Source of the DNA: Armatimonadia bacterium
Lineage (GTDB): Bacteria; Armatimonadota; Zipacnadia; Zipacnadales; JABUFB01
Assembly: GCA_039679385.1 (NCBI GenBank)
Contig: JBDKVB010000147.1
Location: 1 to 50,992, forward strand
Reading direction: 5' to 3'
DNA length: 50,992 nucleotides
Below are positions 1 through 7,215 of the stretch, one piece after another. The notes beneath the pieces were generated by a model. It worked only from the letters and a program-made list of their open reading frames with translations, searched no databases and was not told the origin of the DNA. Numbering within the stretch: position 1 is the first letter of the stretch; every line of letters starts with the position of its first letter. The position numbers and the translations under genes are program-made.

Positions 1-2
1 TT

Positions 3-1265
3 GTCGAGAACGGTCGCGGTGAGCAGGCAGAAGGCTGGGGCGGCATCTTCATGATGGACTTCTGGGGCTGGCCCGATCCGGCACTGACTCACCCAGACAA
101 AGAGGCCGCCATGAAGGAGGTCCTCCAAGGCTTCTGCGACCTGGTCCTGGCCTACCCCCAGGCTGCTCACCCGATCGCGCTCTTCCATGACGTCGAGGAC
201 GATCTGCGCAAGCTGAACCTCGAGGTCTGCGCCCGGCGCAATCTCACTCCGCCACAGCCTTTCCTGAGCGCGCTGGTCTCTGCCTCGCCTGTCGACGCCG
301 CCATCCATGATGCCTTCGGCAAGGTCAACGGCATCGACACCTACGACGGCTACAGCGCCGATTTCATGAGCGATGACCTCTCCCGCTGGTTGGGCCCCGA
401 CTTCGTCGGCCGCTACCCGCATGACTACGTACGCCCGTCCTACCTGCCTCGCGTTCCCATCTTCCATCTCTGCGGGGGCCTCGACAAGCTGACCCGCGAC
501 GAACTGGACGCGTCCGATCCGCAGGACGGCATCCCCAACTGTCTGGAGGACTGGATCGCCGCCCAGGGGATGTACTGCCTCAAGGTCAAGCTACGCGGCA
601 ATGACCTGGAGTGGGACATCGACCGCACGATCCGCGTCCATGACATCGGCCGGCGCGAACTGGACAAGCTCGGCATCGAGCCCCTCTACGTCACCGCCGA
701 CACCAACGAGCAGTGCGAGAGCCCCGAGTACATCGTCGAGCTGCTGCACAAGATCCGCGAGCGCTCGCCGGAGTGCTATGACCGTCTCCTGTACATCGAG
801 CAGCCGACCGAGCGCGACCTCACGGCCAGTCGCCACGACATGCGCAAGCTCTCCGCGCTCAAGCCCGTGATCGTCGACGAGAGCCTGACCGACATCGCCT
901 CCTTCGACCTGGCCATGGAGCTGGGTTGGTCCGGGATCGCCCTCAAGTCCTGCAAGTGCCAGAGCTCCGACACCCTCTTCTGGTCCAAGGCCGCGCAGTT
1001 GGGCATCCCCTACAGCGTTCAGGACCTCACCAACCCCTCCCTCTCACTCATGCACTCCGTGGGCATCGGTGCGCGGCTCCACACGATCATGGGCGTCGAA
1101 GCCAACAGCCGCCAGTTCTTCCCTGCCTCCACTCAGGAAGCAGAGAAGGCTGTGCACAGTGGCATTTTCGCGGTCTCCGGTGGCGAGGCCGACACCTCCA
1201 GCCTCCGCGGCACCGGGCTGGGCTATCAGATGGACAAGATGCGTGCCGCCGGCTGGACACCCTAG
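3..1265 (+). CDS. Mandelate racemase/muconate lactonizing enzyme-type enolase superfamily protein (5' partial)
   Basis: The reading frame is open from the first bases of the window, and the residues before the first ATG (51) look like the N-terminal capping domain (...GWGGIF...), so the gene begins upstream and is truncated by the window edge. It has the enolase-superfamily barrel signature: a KxK pair at nt 582-590, and metal ligands Asp (699), Glu in IEQP (798) and the Asp-Glu pair in VDES (876-881), then a Lys at 945 in ALKS. Two barrel-face lysines fit the muconate cycloisomerase/dipeptide epimerase-like branch, which abstracts a proton alpha to a carboxylate, rather than enolase itself. 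The substrate cannot be told. With the sugar-degrading genes further right, a sugar-acid dehydratase or similar role is possible. Superfamily call is secure, subfamily is not. Confidence 0.85.
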   Translation, partial: VENGRGEQAEGWGGIFMMDFWGWPDPALTHPDKEAAMKEVLQGFCDLVLAYPQAAHPIALFHDVEDDLRKLNLEVCARRNLTPPQPFLSALVSASPVDAAIHDAFGKVNGIDTYDGYSADFMSDDLSRWLGPDFVGRYPHDYVRPSYLPRVPIFHLCGGLDKLTRDELDASDPQDGIPNCLEDWIAAQGMYCLKVKLRGNDLEWDIDRTIRVHDIGRRELDKLGIEPLYVTADTNEQCESPEYIVELLHKIRERSPECYDRLLYIEQPTERDLTASRHDMRKLSALKPVIVDESLTDIASFDLAMELGWSGIALKSCKCQSSDTLFWSKAAQLGIPYSVQDLTNPSLSLMHSVGIGARLHTIMGVEANSRQFFPASTQEAEKAVHSGIFAVSGGEADTSSLRGTGLGYQMDKMRAAGWTP

Positions 1266-1296
1266 TCTCCTGTCTGGGTCGTGGTCCGACCTCCTC

Positions 1297-1340
1297 CCTG
1301 GGGAGTGCCCCCTGCGGCCTCCCCAGGAGCCTTTCCTCCT
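1297..1340 (+). terminator. Probable rho-independent terminator after the enolase-superfamily gene
   Basis: CCTGGGGA (1297-1304) pairs with TCCCCAGG (1320-1327), with a 15-nt loop, followed by a pyrimidine-rich tract containing several T. It lies about 30 nt after the stop codon. The T-run is interrupted, so strength is uncertain. Confidence 0.45.
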
Positions 1341-1560
1341 TTACGCTTGCCATACTCCGGATCAACATCACGTACACTTATGCTATGTATCTTCTTCTGG
1401 GCGCTCCCGGCTCCGAGGATAGTTGTGCGGGTGCCTCCGGGGTATCTGAAGTCTGCGGAAGGCGCGACGGCCCGGCGTTTTGCAGGAGCTCAGATCTGCG
1501 AAGTCTCCCCCACTTGTAGAGTGGATCTTGAGAATTTACGGATAAAGCGCTGCGGAGACC

Positions 1561-1589
1561 TTGACACGGAGCCCCTGTCTGCGTACAAT
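1561..1589 (+). promoter_or_regulatory. Near-consensus sigma70-type promoter
   Basis: TTGACA (1561-1566), a 17-nt spacer, then TACAAT (1584-1589). This is 11 of 12 consensus bases with ideal spacing. Transcription would start near 1596, about 285 nt before the receiver-domain gene. Confidence 0.7.
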
Positions 1590-1595
1590 GCTTTA

Positions 1596-1874
1596 CGGAG
1601 AAATTGGGGCCTTTTGCTCACGAATAACTCAATCTTTGATGGACGCCGGCAGCAGCTTTTCCTTGGGGGAAGGAGCTCTGGGCGCCAGAAGGCCCCGAAA
1701 GGGGCCCATGTTGGGGGTTTCACTAGTAACAGAGATGTCTGGGCACGACGAGTCCTGGGTATACTGCGACCGTTTCATCCCTTGAGCAGCCGCGATAGAT
1801 AGAGTCAGTAGCAGGAAGCCGGGTGTACCGACCGTCTGAATATGTTCGGGGCAGGATGGGAGGGACAACGCACC
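1596..1874 (+). other. Non-coding stretch with hairpins: long 5' leader or small RNA
   Basis: The gap 1266-1880 has no convincing gene; the ORFs in it lack ribosome sites and protein-like composition. The segment downstream of the 1561 promoter contains a GGCCCC-GAAA-GGGGCC tetraloop hairpin near 1691-1706 and an imperfect TCCTT/AAGGA hairpin near 1650-1675. It may be the leader of the receiver gene or an independent small RNA. I do not recognise a known riboswitch class. The part 1340-1560 shows nothing I can name. Confidence 0.4.
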
Positions 1875-1880
1875 GTGACA

Positions 1881-2276
1881 ATGGCCGCAGAACCAAAAGC
1901 TAGCTTCCGGCGCGCTCTCGTCGTTGATGATGAGGGGGGATTGCAGCTTCTCGTGCGGGCCGTTCTCGAACATGGATCCTACATGGTCGATGTTGCTCGC
2001 AACGGATGCGAAGCCTGTGATCGCATCAGGACCAATCAGTATGATGCCATCGTCTGCGACTTGCTGATGCCTCAGATGGACGGCGCCGCCTTCTTCAGGG
2101 CCCTCAAGGAGCTTGATGAGGAGCAGGCCGACCGCGTGATCTTCGTGACTGGTGCTTCCCTGGACCTTGAGACCAGGGCCCAGATCCGCGAGAGCGGCCG
2201 CCCGATCCTGCGCAAGCCCTTCGACATTGATGAGCTTGAGCGAGCCGTGAACGCTGTTGCGCAGGCAGGCGGTTAG
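1881..2276 (+). CDS. Single-domain response regulator (CheY-like receiver)
   Basis: A 131-residue protein made of one receiver domain with no output domain. The acidic pair D16-D17 (VVDDE), the phospho-acceptor D60 (CDLLMP), T90 (VTGAS) and K112 (RKPFD) are all present, so it should be phosphorylatable by a histidine kinase and act by protein-protein contact. No kinase gene lies in the window. The start is ATG 1881 or GTG 1875, just behind GGGAGGGA at 1858-1865; an in-frame ATG at 1842 has no ribosome site. It is monocistronic, preceded by a long structured leader and followed by a hairpin. Family certain, partner unknown. Confidence 0.88.
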   Translation: MAAEPKASFRRALVVDDEGGLQLLVRAVLEHGSYMVDVARNGCEACDRIRTNQYDAIVCDLLMPQMDGAAFFRALKELDEEQADRVIFVTGASLDLETRAQIRESGRPILRKPFDIDELERAVNAVAQAGG

Positions 2277-2316
2277 CCCGCAGTCGCTCCGTCGATTGTT
2301 GTCTGCATCCCTCTTC

Positions 2317-2352
2317 GGCCCCCCGGTTTGCCGGGTGGCCGAGTCTTGTTCT
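2317..2352 (+). terminator. Hairpin/terminator after the receiver gene
   Basis: GGCC-C-CCCGG (2317-2326) pairs with CCGGG-T-GGCC (2331-2340) around a TTTG loop, followed by GAGTCTTGTTCT. It is about 40 nt after the stop. The remaining bases to 2534 hold nothing I recognise. Confidence 0.5.
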
Positions 2353-2534
2353 CTGCCCCGTCGGCAATCTCTCCGCGACCGGAGCCACTGCCGAAGTGCC
2401 CTGTCTTCCTACTGCCCTGAGGCGGGCCCGACACTCTCGCCAGGCCGCCAATCTGAGCCTTCCCTGGTGGCTGCCACCGGGTTTCCCGGCCCCTACACGG
2501 AAACTTTGCCCCTACCCCAGGCGTCTATACCCAC

Positions 2535-3725
2535 ATGATGAGTTCGCTCCCGAGACCACTACGGAACCTCTGGCCCTGCCTCATACTCTGGGCCTGCACC
2601 AGCCTGCTTGCCGCTGAGACGCCCGCGCGGACCTCCACCAAGCCACCCTTCGACCCGAAGTACGAGGCACAGGTCGGCAAGGAGACGGCCGCGGAGATCG
2701 ACAAGGAGTATGACCGCGTCGACAACAAGCAGGCCTTGGCCAAGCTGCAGGCGATGGCGAAGGCCATCGGTGCCAACACCAAGCGCCCCGACGTGCAGTA
2801 CGACATACGTCTCGTCAAAGAGAAGAAGCCGGACAAGGAGCCGGAGGTCAACGCCTTCAGCCTTCCCGGCGGCTTCGTCTACGTCACTGAGGGGCTTCTC
2901 AAGGACGTCCAGTCCGACTCCGAACTGGCCGGCGTCCTGGCCCACGAGATCGCTCACAACGTCAACTATGACGGTCTCACGCAGGCCCAGCGTGCCAACA
3001 AGATCTACAAGGGCGAGATGGCCGCCGTCCTCGCCACCATCCTCATTGGCGGGCTGGACAGCCAGGCGTGGACGAACGTGATGCAGGCCGGCATCTACTA
3101 CCGGACAGGCGTTCTCGGCGGCTACTCCATCGAGATGGAGCGTCGCGCGGATGGTGACGCCGTCAAGGCCATGGCCACGACCCCCTATGACCCCGTCGGT
3201 CTCCTCACCTTCATGGAGCGACTGGCGGCCAAGGAGCGCCGCAATCCGCCGGTCGAGCTCGGCATCTACCAGACTCACCCGCTGAGCACTGAGCGCTGCG
3301 AGCAGCTCATCGGCGAGATCGAGAAGGTCGGTCTGCCCATCAACCGACGCAAGACCGCCAACTGGGACAAGCCCAAGGTCGAGGAGCGCAAGCTCGGCGA
3401 TGAGAAGGTCCAGGCTGTGCTCTTCCAGGGCATCCCGGTTTTCCAGACCAACGTGGCCGCGCCGGGCACCAAGGACGCCAAGGAGCGTGCCACAGCCATC
3501 GCCAAGTCGCTGACGGACGTCCTCGCCGCGGGTGGCGAGTCCTTCAACTTCAGTGTCTCGACCGTCGAGGGGCGTCCGGCGCTGATGGCCGGCGACAAGC
3601 CGCTCTTCACTGTCCTTGAGGCCGATGAGAAGTTGCTCGGGAAGCCTGCGGAACAGGTAGCCCAGGGGGCCCTGAGCTCGATCCGTGCGGGGCTGACCAA
3701 GGAGCGTCTGGCGCGTCTCTATTAG
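2535..3725 (+). CDS. Secreted M48 family zinc metallopeptidase
   Basis: 396 residues with an N-terminal signal peptide (about residues 1-27, hydrophobic LWPCLILWACTSLLA, cleavage near AAE). The zinc site is HEIAH at residues 137-141 and the third ligand is Glu202 in the MERRAD segment, as in BepA/YfgC-like M48 peptidases. The upstream SLPGGFVYV element is also typical of this family. The C-terminal 130 residues form an extra domain with no catalytic motif. Such proteins act in the periplasm or on the cell surface in protein quality control. It is followed by a strong terminator, so it is a separate transcript from the peptide-modification cluster that starts 200 nt later, although a role as maturation protease cannot be excluded. 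Confidence 0.9.
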   Translation: MMSSLPRPLRNLWPCLILWACTSLLAAETPARTSTKPPFDPKYEAQVGKETAAEIDKEYDRVDNKQALAKLQAMAKAIGANTKRPDVQYDIRLVKEKKPDKEPEVNAFSLPGGFVYVTEGLLKDVQSDSELAGVLAHEIAHNVNYDGLTQAQRANKIYKGEMAAVLATILIGGLDSQAWTNVMQAGIYYRTGVLGGYSIEMERRADGDAVKAMATTPYDPVGLLTFMERLAAKERRNPPVELGIYQTHPLSTERCEQLIGEIEKVGLPINRRKTANWDKPKVEERKLGDEKVQAVLFQGIPVFQTNVAAPGTKDAKERATAIAKSLTDVLAAGGESFNFSVSTVEGRPALMAGDKPLFTVLEADEKLLGKPAEQVAQGALSSIRAGLTKERLARLY

Positions 3726-3754
3726 CGGGACGTTGCTGCTTCGGGCACACTCTT

Positions 3755-3785
3755 GGGGCCGGCGCCTTGCGCCGGCCTTGCTTGT
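3755..3785 (+). terminator. Rho-independent terminator after the M48 gene
   Basis: GGCCGGCGC (3757-3765) and GCGCCGGCC (3769-3777) form a perfect 9-bp stem with a CTT loop, followed by TTGCTTGT. It separates the peptidase gene from the downstream cluster. Confidence 0.7.
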
Positions 3786-3853
3786 GTGCACCTGGTCTTG
3801 CTCTGGCCCTATACCTCTTCTCGCTGCCTCCACGGACCTTACTTGCCCCTGAA

Positions 3854-3882
3854 TTGACTCCCCTGTACGTTTCTGGTACCGT
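3854..3882 (+). promoter_or_regulatory. Candidate promoter of the peptide-modification cluster
   Basis: TTGACT (3854-3859), a 17-nt spacer and TACCGT (3877-3882), about 50 nt ahead of the first gene. The -35 element is good and the -10 element is weak, so this is tentative. Confidence 0.4.
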
Positions 3883-3930
3883 GTCCGTAATCTGCCGCTC
3901 TCTCCTGCAGAGGCGAAGGGCCCGACCGAT

Positions 3931-5073
3931 TTGACGAGTCTGCTGGTCACGAGAACCGAGCTACTGCCGCCGAGTCTGGCCTCGCTGGTTGCGCTGCTCC
4001 ATCCCCGTTGCTCTCGCGAGCATGCTCACCACCTTCTTGCGGACTCGCAGGATTTGCTCTCAGCGGCCCGGGCTCACGGGGTCGCCCCACTTGTGTTCCA
4101 CCTCTGGCAGTCCGAGATCGCGGCCGTGATGCCGCCCGCCGAGGCCGAGAACTGGCGGCGCATGTACCTGGCCTGTCTCACCCGGTCGGTTCAGACCCAG
4201 GCACAGTCCGTCGCCGCCTTGCGAGCCCTTGCGGACGCCGGTGTTGAGCCCGTGGCAATGCGCGGACTCTGGCTCGCGCAGACTGCCTACGAAGACCCGG
4301 CCCTGCGGCCATCGCAGGATCTTGATCTGCTGGTGCCGCTCGAGGCCGGCACGAGAGTCGGCGAGGTCCTGGAGAGCCAGGGCTTTACGAAGTTCGGCGA
4401 TCCGCACGAAGACCTGCGGGCCGCACCGGAAGACGGCTCGACCTCGGAGGTAACCGATGCCGACGGCGTGTGGCGCAAGCCGCTGCTGGAAGGTGCGGCG
4501 ACCGGTGCGGGTCGTGACCTGTGGATTGACCTCCACACCCAACTGCTTGTGGTCTCCGGCGGCTGGTGGCCCTATCGCCCGACCTATGCGGACCTCTACG
4601 CTCGCTCTGTGCCCTGGGAGTTCTCGGGAGTGGGCCTCCGGGCGTTCTCTCCCGGCGCCGCCATCCTGGTGCAGTGTGACAACGTCCTGCGCCATGCTCT
4701 TGCTCGCGATGTGCGCAACGACCGGCTTCTGGGGTATTATGATGTGCTACGCCTCCTGCCGAAGATGACGGAGGAGGAGTGGTCTGTCCTGATGGAGGAT
4801 GCACGGCGGTTGCACCTGGGAGTTCACATCGCCGCCGTGCTCGCCGGCGTGAAGCGACTGTGGGAGCCCGAGACTCCGATCCCTGACCCGGCGAAGCTCG
4901 GAGTCGGACCCTTCGCCTGGCGGGTGGCACGCTATGCTTGCTCTCGACCCCGCTGGCTTGGGCATCGCGGGCGTCTTGGCGTTGTGCAAGGTTGTGCGCT
5001 TGGGTCCTTGTGGCAGGCGTCGCGGTACTTCCTTCGGAATCTCAGGACTGGCCTTGTCGTTACCAACAATTGA
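3931..5073 (+). CDS. Uncharacterised nucleotidyltransferase family protein (PF14907 type)
   Basis: A 380-residue protein resembling the nucleotidyltransferase-fold family often found beside PqqD-like and HPr-kinase-like genes. The probable metal-binding carboxylates are in the SQDLDLLVP segment around residues 128-136, preceded by a helical N-terminal region. A TTG start at 3931 is the only good candidate; GAGGCGAAGGG lies about 10-20 nt upstream. The next gene begins 29 nt after the stop. By analogy with the fold it would transfer an NMP group to a protein or small molecule, but no member of this branch has a firmly known reaction to my knowledge. First gene of the cluster 3931-9239. Confidence 0.8.
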   Translation: MTSLLVTRTELLPPSLASLVALLHPRCSREHAHHLLADSQDLLSAARAHGVAPLVFHLWQSEIAAVMPPAEAENWRRMYLACLTRSVQTQAQSVAALRALADAGVEPVAMRGLWLAQTAYEDPALRPSQDLDLLVPLEAGTRVGEVLESQGFTKFGDPHEDLRAAPEDGSTSEVTDADGVWRKPLLEGAATGAGRDLWIDLHTQLLVVSGGWWPYRPTYADLYARSVPWEFSGVGLRAFSPGAAILVQCDNVLRHALARDVRNDRLLGYYDVLRLLPKMTEEEWSVLMEDARRLHLGVHIAAVLAGVKRLWEPETPIPDPAKLGVGPFAWRVARYACSRPRWLGHRGRLGVVQGCALGSLWQASRYFLRNLRTGLVVTNN

Positions 5074-5102
5074 CCCACCCTGACTACCCGGGAGCGACCG
5101 AT

Positions 5103-5372
5103 ATGAAACAGAACGCCGACTTCGTGGCCCGTCCCGTGGGTGCCGAGCTCGTACTCGTGCCCGTTACCCGCTCGGCCGCTGAGCTGGAGAGCATCTTCAC
5201 CCTCAACGAGGTAGGAGCCCGCATCTGGGCACTCCTCGCGACCTGCGGCGACGAGGAGCACATCGTCGACAAGCTGGTAGAGGAGTACGAGGTTTCCCGC
5301 GACGAAGCACTCGCCGACGTCAGGGAACTCCTCACGCAGCTAAAGGCCATCGGCGCCGTCCTCAGCGACTGA
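5103..5372 (+). CDS. PqqD family RiPP recognition protein
   Basis: 89 residues, the usual size of PqqD-like peptide chaperones. The pattern FTLNEVGARIWALL, followed by a helix with EEYEVSRDEALADV and a C-terminal L..L...G, is the typical PqqD winged-helix. ATG 5103 is chosen because GGGAG at 5090-5094 sits correctly before it; the longer frame back to 4938 overlaps the previous gene and is not protein-like. Known PqqD-type domains bind the leader of a precursor peptide and deliver it to a radical SAM enzyme; here the radical SAM gene follows 35 nt later and a fitting precursor lies 1.4 kb downstream. Confidence 0.88.
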   Translation: MKQNADFVARPVGAELVLVPVTRSAAELESIFTLNEVGARIWALLATCGDEEHIVDKLVEEYEVSRDEALADVRELLTQLKAIGAVLSD

Positions 5373-5407
5373 GAGAGCGGAGCCCTGCCTTCGGGGAGGC
5401 TTGCAGC

Positions 5408-6514
5408 ATGGACTGTGACGGCATCACCGAGCTTGAGCAGCAACAGTTTGCAGCGCTGATCACCAAGGTCCGACGCCCCTACAAGGCGCTGGTCGAGGTC
5501 ACTCAGCGGTGCAACAATTGCTGCCGCCACTGCTACCTGGATCCGGCCGGTCACGTGCCGCCGCCCGACCTGCCCACCGACTACTTCCTCGAACTGTTCG
5601 ACGCCTTGGCCGCCGAGGAAACCCTCTGGCTCACCCTTACGGGCGGCGAACCACTAACCCGCAGCGACTTCCCGCTCCTCTATGAGCAGGCCAAGCGCCG
5701 CGGGTTCCTGGTCGGGCTGTTCACGAACGCCTGCCTCCTCACCGACGAGATCGCCGACCTTCTTGCACAGCTTCCACCGCGCCTGGTCTCGATCAGTCTC
5801 TACGGGGCGACTGCCCCCACCTACGAGTCCATCACCTGTACGCCCGGTTCCTTCGACCAGGCGATAGCCGGCATCCGCCGCGTGCATGAGCGCGGGATCC
5901 ACGGTCACCTCAAGACTGTCCTGATGCGCAGCAACGCCCACGAACTCGAGGGGATGCAGGGCCTTGCGGAGGAGCTGGGCTGGAAGCTGCACATCGACGC
6001 CCTGCTTCAGCCCACGATCTACGGCAGCCAGGCGCCGCTGGAGGAGCGCCTCAGCCCGGAGGAAGCCGTCCGGCTGGATACGGATCTCCCTGAGCGACAC
6101 GAGGCCTGGCTCGAGGTCTGCGAGGCCAATCGTGAGACCAAGCCAATCGCCCGTCTCTACCCCTGCGCGGCGGGGCACTCCAATGTCTTCATCAGTGCCA
6201 CGGGACAGGTGCATCCGTGTCTGGTCGCCCGGAGTCTCGCTTGGCCTCTCGACCGCGACGATATGCGCGCGAGCCTTCATACAATCTTCTATGATAGCTT
6301 TCCCGACACTATGTCCTTCTGCCCCATCGGCCCTTTCCCGTGTGGAGAGTGCGAGGCACAGTATCTGTGCGTGTCCTGCCCGGCCTGCAGGGAGCTGGAG
6401 ACCGGCTCAGCAGCCCTGCCCTGTGCCTACAACTGCCGTCTCACACAGCTCCGGACCGAGGCTTTCGGGGTCCCACACCGGCCACCTGTACCCTCTCGGG
6501 ATGCGCCGAGTTAG
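5408..6514 (+). CDS. Radical SAM/SPASM peptide-modifying enzyme
   Basis: 368 residues. The [4Fe-4S]-SAM motif CX3CX2C is C35, C39, C42 (TQRCNNCCRHCYLD), followed by the LTLTGGEPL segment that binds SAM. The C-terminal third, from about residue 253 on, is cysteine-rich (CAAGHSNVF..., HPCLV, then CPIGPFPCGECEAQYLCVSC split over about 300-352), as expected for a SPASM domain carrying auxiliary iron-sulfur clusters. A GGGGAGG site (5394-5400) precedes the ATG. Enzymes of this type install thioether or C-C crosslinks, or epimerise residues, in ribosomal peptides. The adjoining PqqD gene and the Cys-containing peptide at 6734 make that the likely role. The precise chemistry is unknown. Confidence 0.9.
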   Translation: MDCDGITELEQQQFAALITKVRRPYKALVEVTQRCNNCCRHCYLDPAGHVPPPDLPTDYFLELFDALAAEETLWLTLTGGEPLTRSDFPLLYEQAKRRGFLVGLFTNACLLTDEIADLLAQLPPRLVSISLYGATAPTYESITCTPGSFDQAIAGIRRVHERGIHGHLKTVLMRSNAHELEGMQGLAEELGWKLHIDALLQPTIYGSQAPLEERLSPEEAVRLDTDLPERHEAWLEVCEANRETKPIARLYPCAAGHSNVFISATGQVHPCLVARSLAWPLDRDDMRASLHTIFYDSFPDTMSFCPIGPFPCGECEAQYLCVSCPACRELETGSAALPCAYNCRLTQLRTEAFGVPHRPPVPSRDAPS

Positions 6515-6593
6515 TCTGGCGGACCCTCTCGGGCACGACTTCGTCACACTGTGAAAGGGCGGGGGGTTGTTACTGGCGTATGGGCGAAGGGGC

Positions 6594-6623
6594 TTGCCTT
6601 TTGTGTATGTCCTGTGGTAACAT
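6594..6623 (+). promoter_or_regulatory. Possible promoter ahead of the precursor peptide
   Basis: TTGCCT (6594-6599), 18-nt spacer, TAACAT (6618-6623), each 4 of 6 to consensus, about 110 nt upstream of the small peptide ORF. Weak evidence. Confidence 0.25.
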
Positions 6624-6733
6624 GGCACCTGATGGTGGCAAGTCGTCACGGAGGAGCAGACTGCCCTCCGGGCGCCAGTGCTACCGGGGCATTACGTAGT
6701 TGGCATTCTGGCGCATGGAAGGAGTTCCCTCGC

Positions 6734-6877
6734 ATGCGGGAGAGAAAGCGCTACGAGAAGCCGGTCCTGTCCAAGGTGGAATTGCGGGCAGACGAAGCTG
6801 TGCTCGCAGCCTGCAAGACGATGGGTGACGCGGGTTGCCAGGGCGTCGGCGACCCACCGCCGAAGAGCGCATCCTAG
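6734..6877 (+). CDS. Candidate RiPP precursor peptide, 47 residues
   Basis: ATG 6734 is preceded by GGAAGGAG (6717-6724) at ideal spacing, the best ribosome site in the cluster. The N-terminal half is charged and leader-like with Y7-E-K-P10-V-L12...V15-x-L17, close to the YxxPxL motif with which several RiPP leaders contact PqqD-like domains. Then comes EAVLAAC at 21-27. The C-terminal half (C27 to S47) is short, rich in Gly, Pro and small residues, and has two cysteines, C27 and C35. It ends in KSAS. Position between the radical SAM gene and the HPr-kinase-like gene supports a substrate role. The longer frame back to 6551 is not needed. It could conceivably be a small structural or leader peptide instead, but context strongly favours a modified peptide. 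Confidence 0.75.
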   Translation: MRERKRYEKPVLSKVELRADEAVLAACKTMGDAGCQGVGDPPPKSAS

Positions 6878-7215
6878 GGTACACCGCGGATAGCGCGTCC
6901 ACGCGGAGCCCAGGGTCGCACGGGTCCGTGGCCGAACTCGGCACTGCCGCAGTTGGCGGCTGACTTCCTCTGTGCGCCATGAGTAACCGGTGCTGCCGGG
7001 GAGTGTCGAGAGTTGCCCAGCCGCAGACGACTGCAAACGGGGGCCACCGATTGCATGATCGTCCGCGATTGGGTCCTACAGTCTTTGGGCCGCGCGAGGG
7101 TCTCCATCTCGCGCGGCCCGAGTTCTTTCCTTGGCCTGATTCCCTGAACCCCGCAACACCCTTCAGCGGTGTGAGCGTGGCTCTTGAGCAAGCACGACCC
7201 CGGTGAGGTATTTCT
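6878..7215 (+). other. Intergenic stretch between precursor and kinase gene
   Basis: 338 nt without a convincing gene. A 75-codon ORF at 6979-7206 has no ribosome site and no protein-like pattern. The main content is the perfect hairpin at 7087-7119, described separately, and the ribosome site GGTGAGG (about 7201-7207) of the next gene. Confidence 0.5.
7087..7132 (+). terminator. Strong 12-bp hairpin, partial terminator or attenuator
   Basis: GGGCCGCGCGAG (7087-7098) and CTCGCGCGGCCC (7108-7119) are perfect complements around a 9-nt loop, followed by GAGTTCTTTCCTT. It lies 210 nt after the precursor stop and 97 nt before the kinase start, so it may limit read-through and keep the peptide transcript more abundant than the downstream enzyme transcript. 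Confidence 0.65.

Noticed and set aside
1281-1802. ORFs inside the long gap after the enolase gene
   Set aside because: They cross the terminator and the promoter and lack ribosome sites and any domain pattern.
2559-3950. 463-codon minus-strand ORF opposite the M48 peptidase gene
   Set aside because: It is the antisense frame of a clear peptidase with intact zinc motif; long antisense ORFs are expected at this GC content.
6979-7206. 75-codon ORF after the precursor as a possible second precursor
   Set aside because: No ribosome site, includes the hairpin sequence, and no leader motif.
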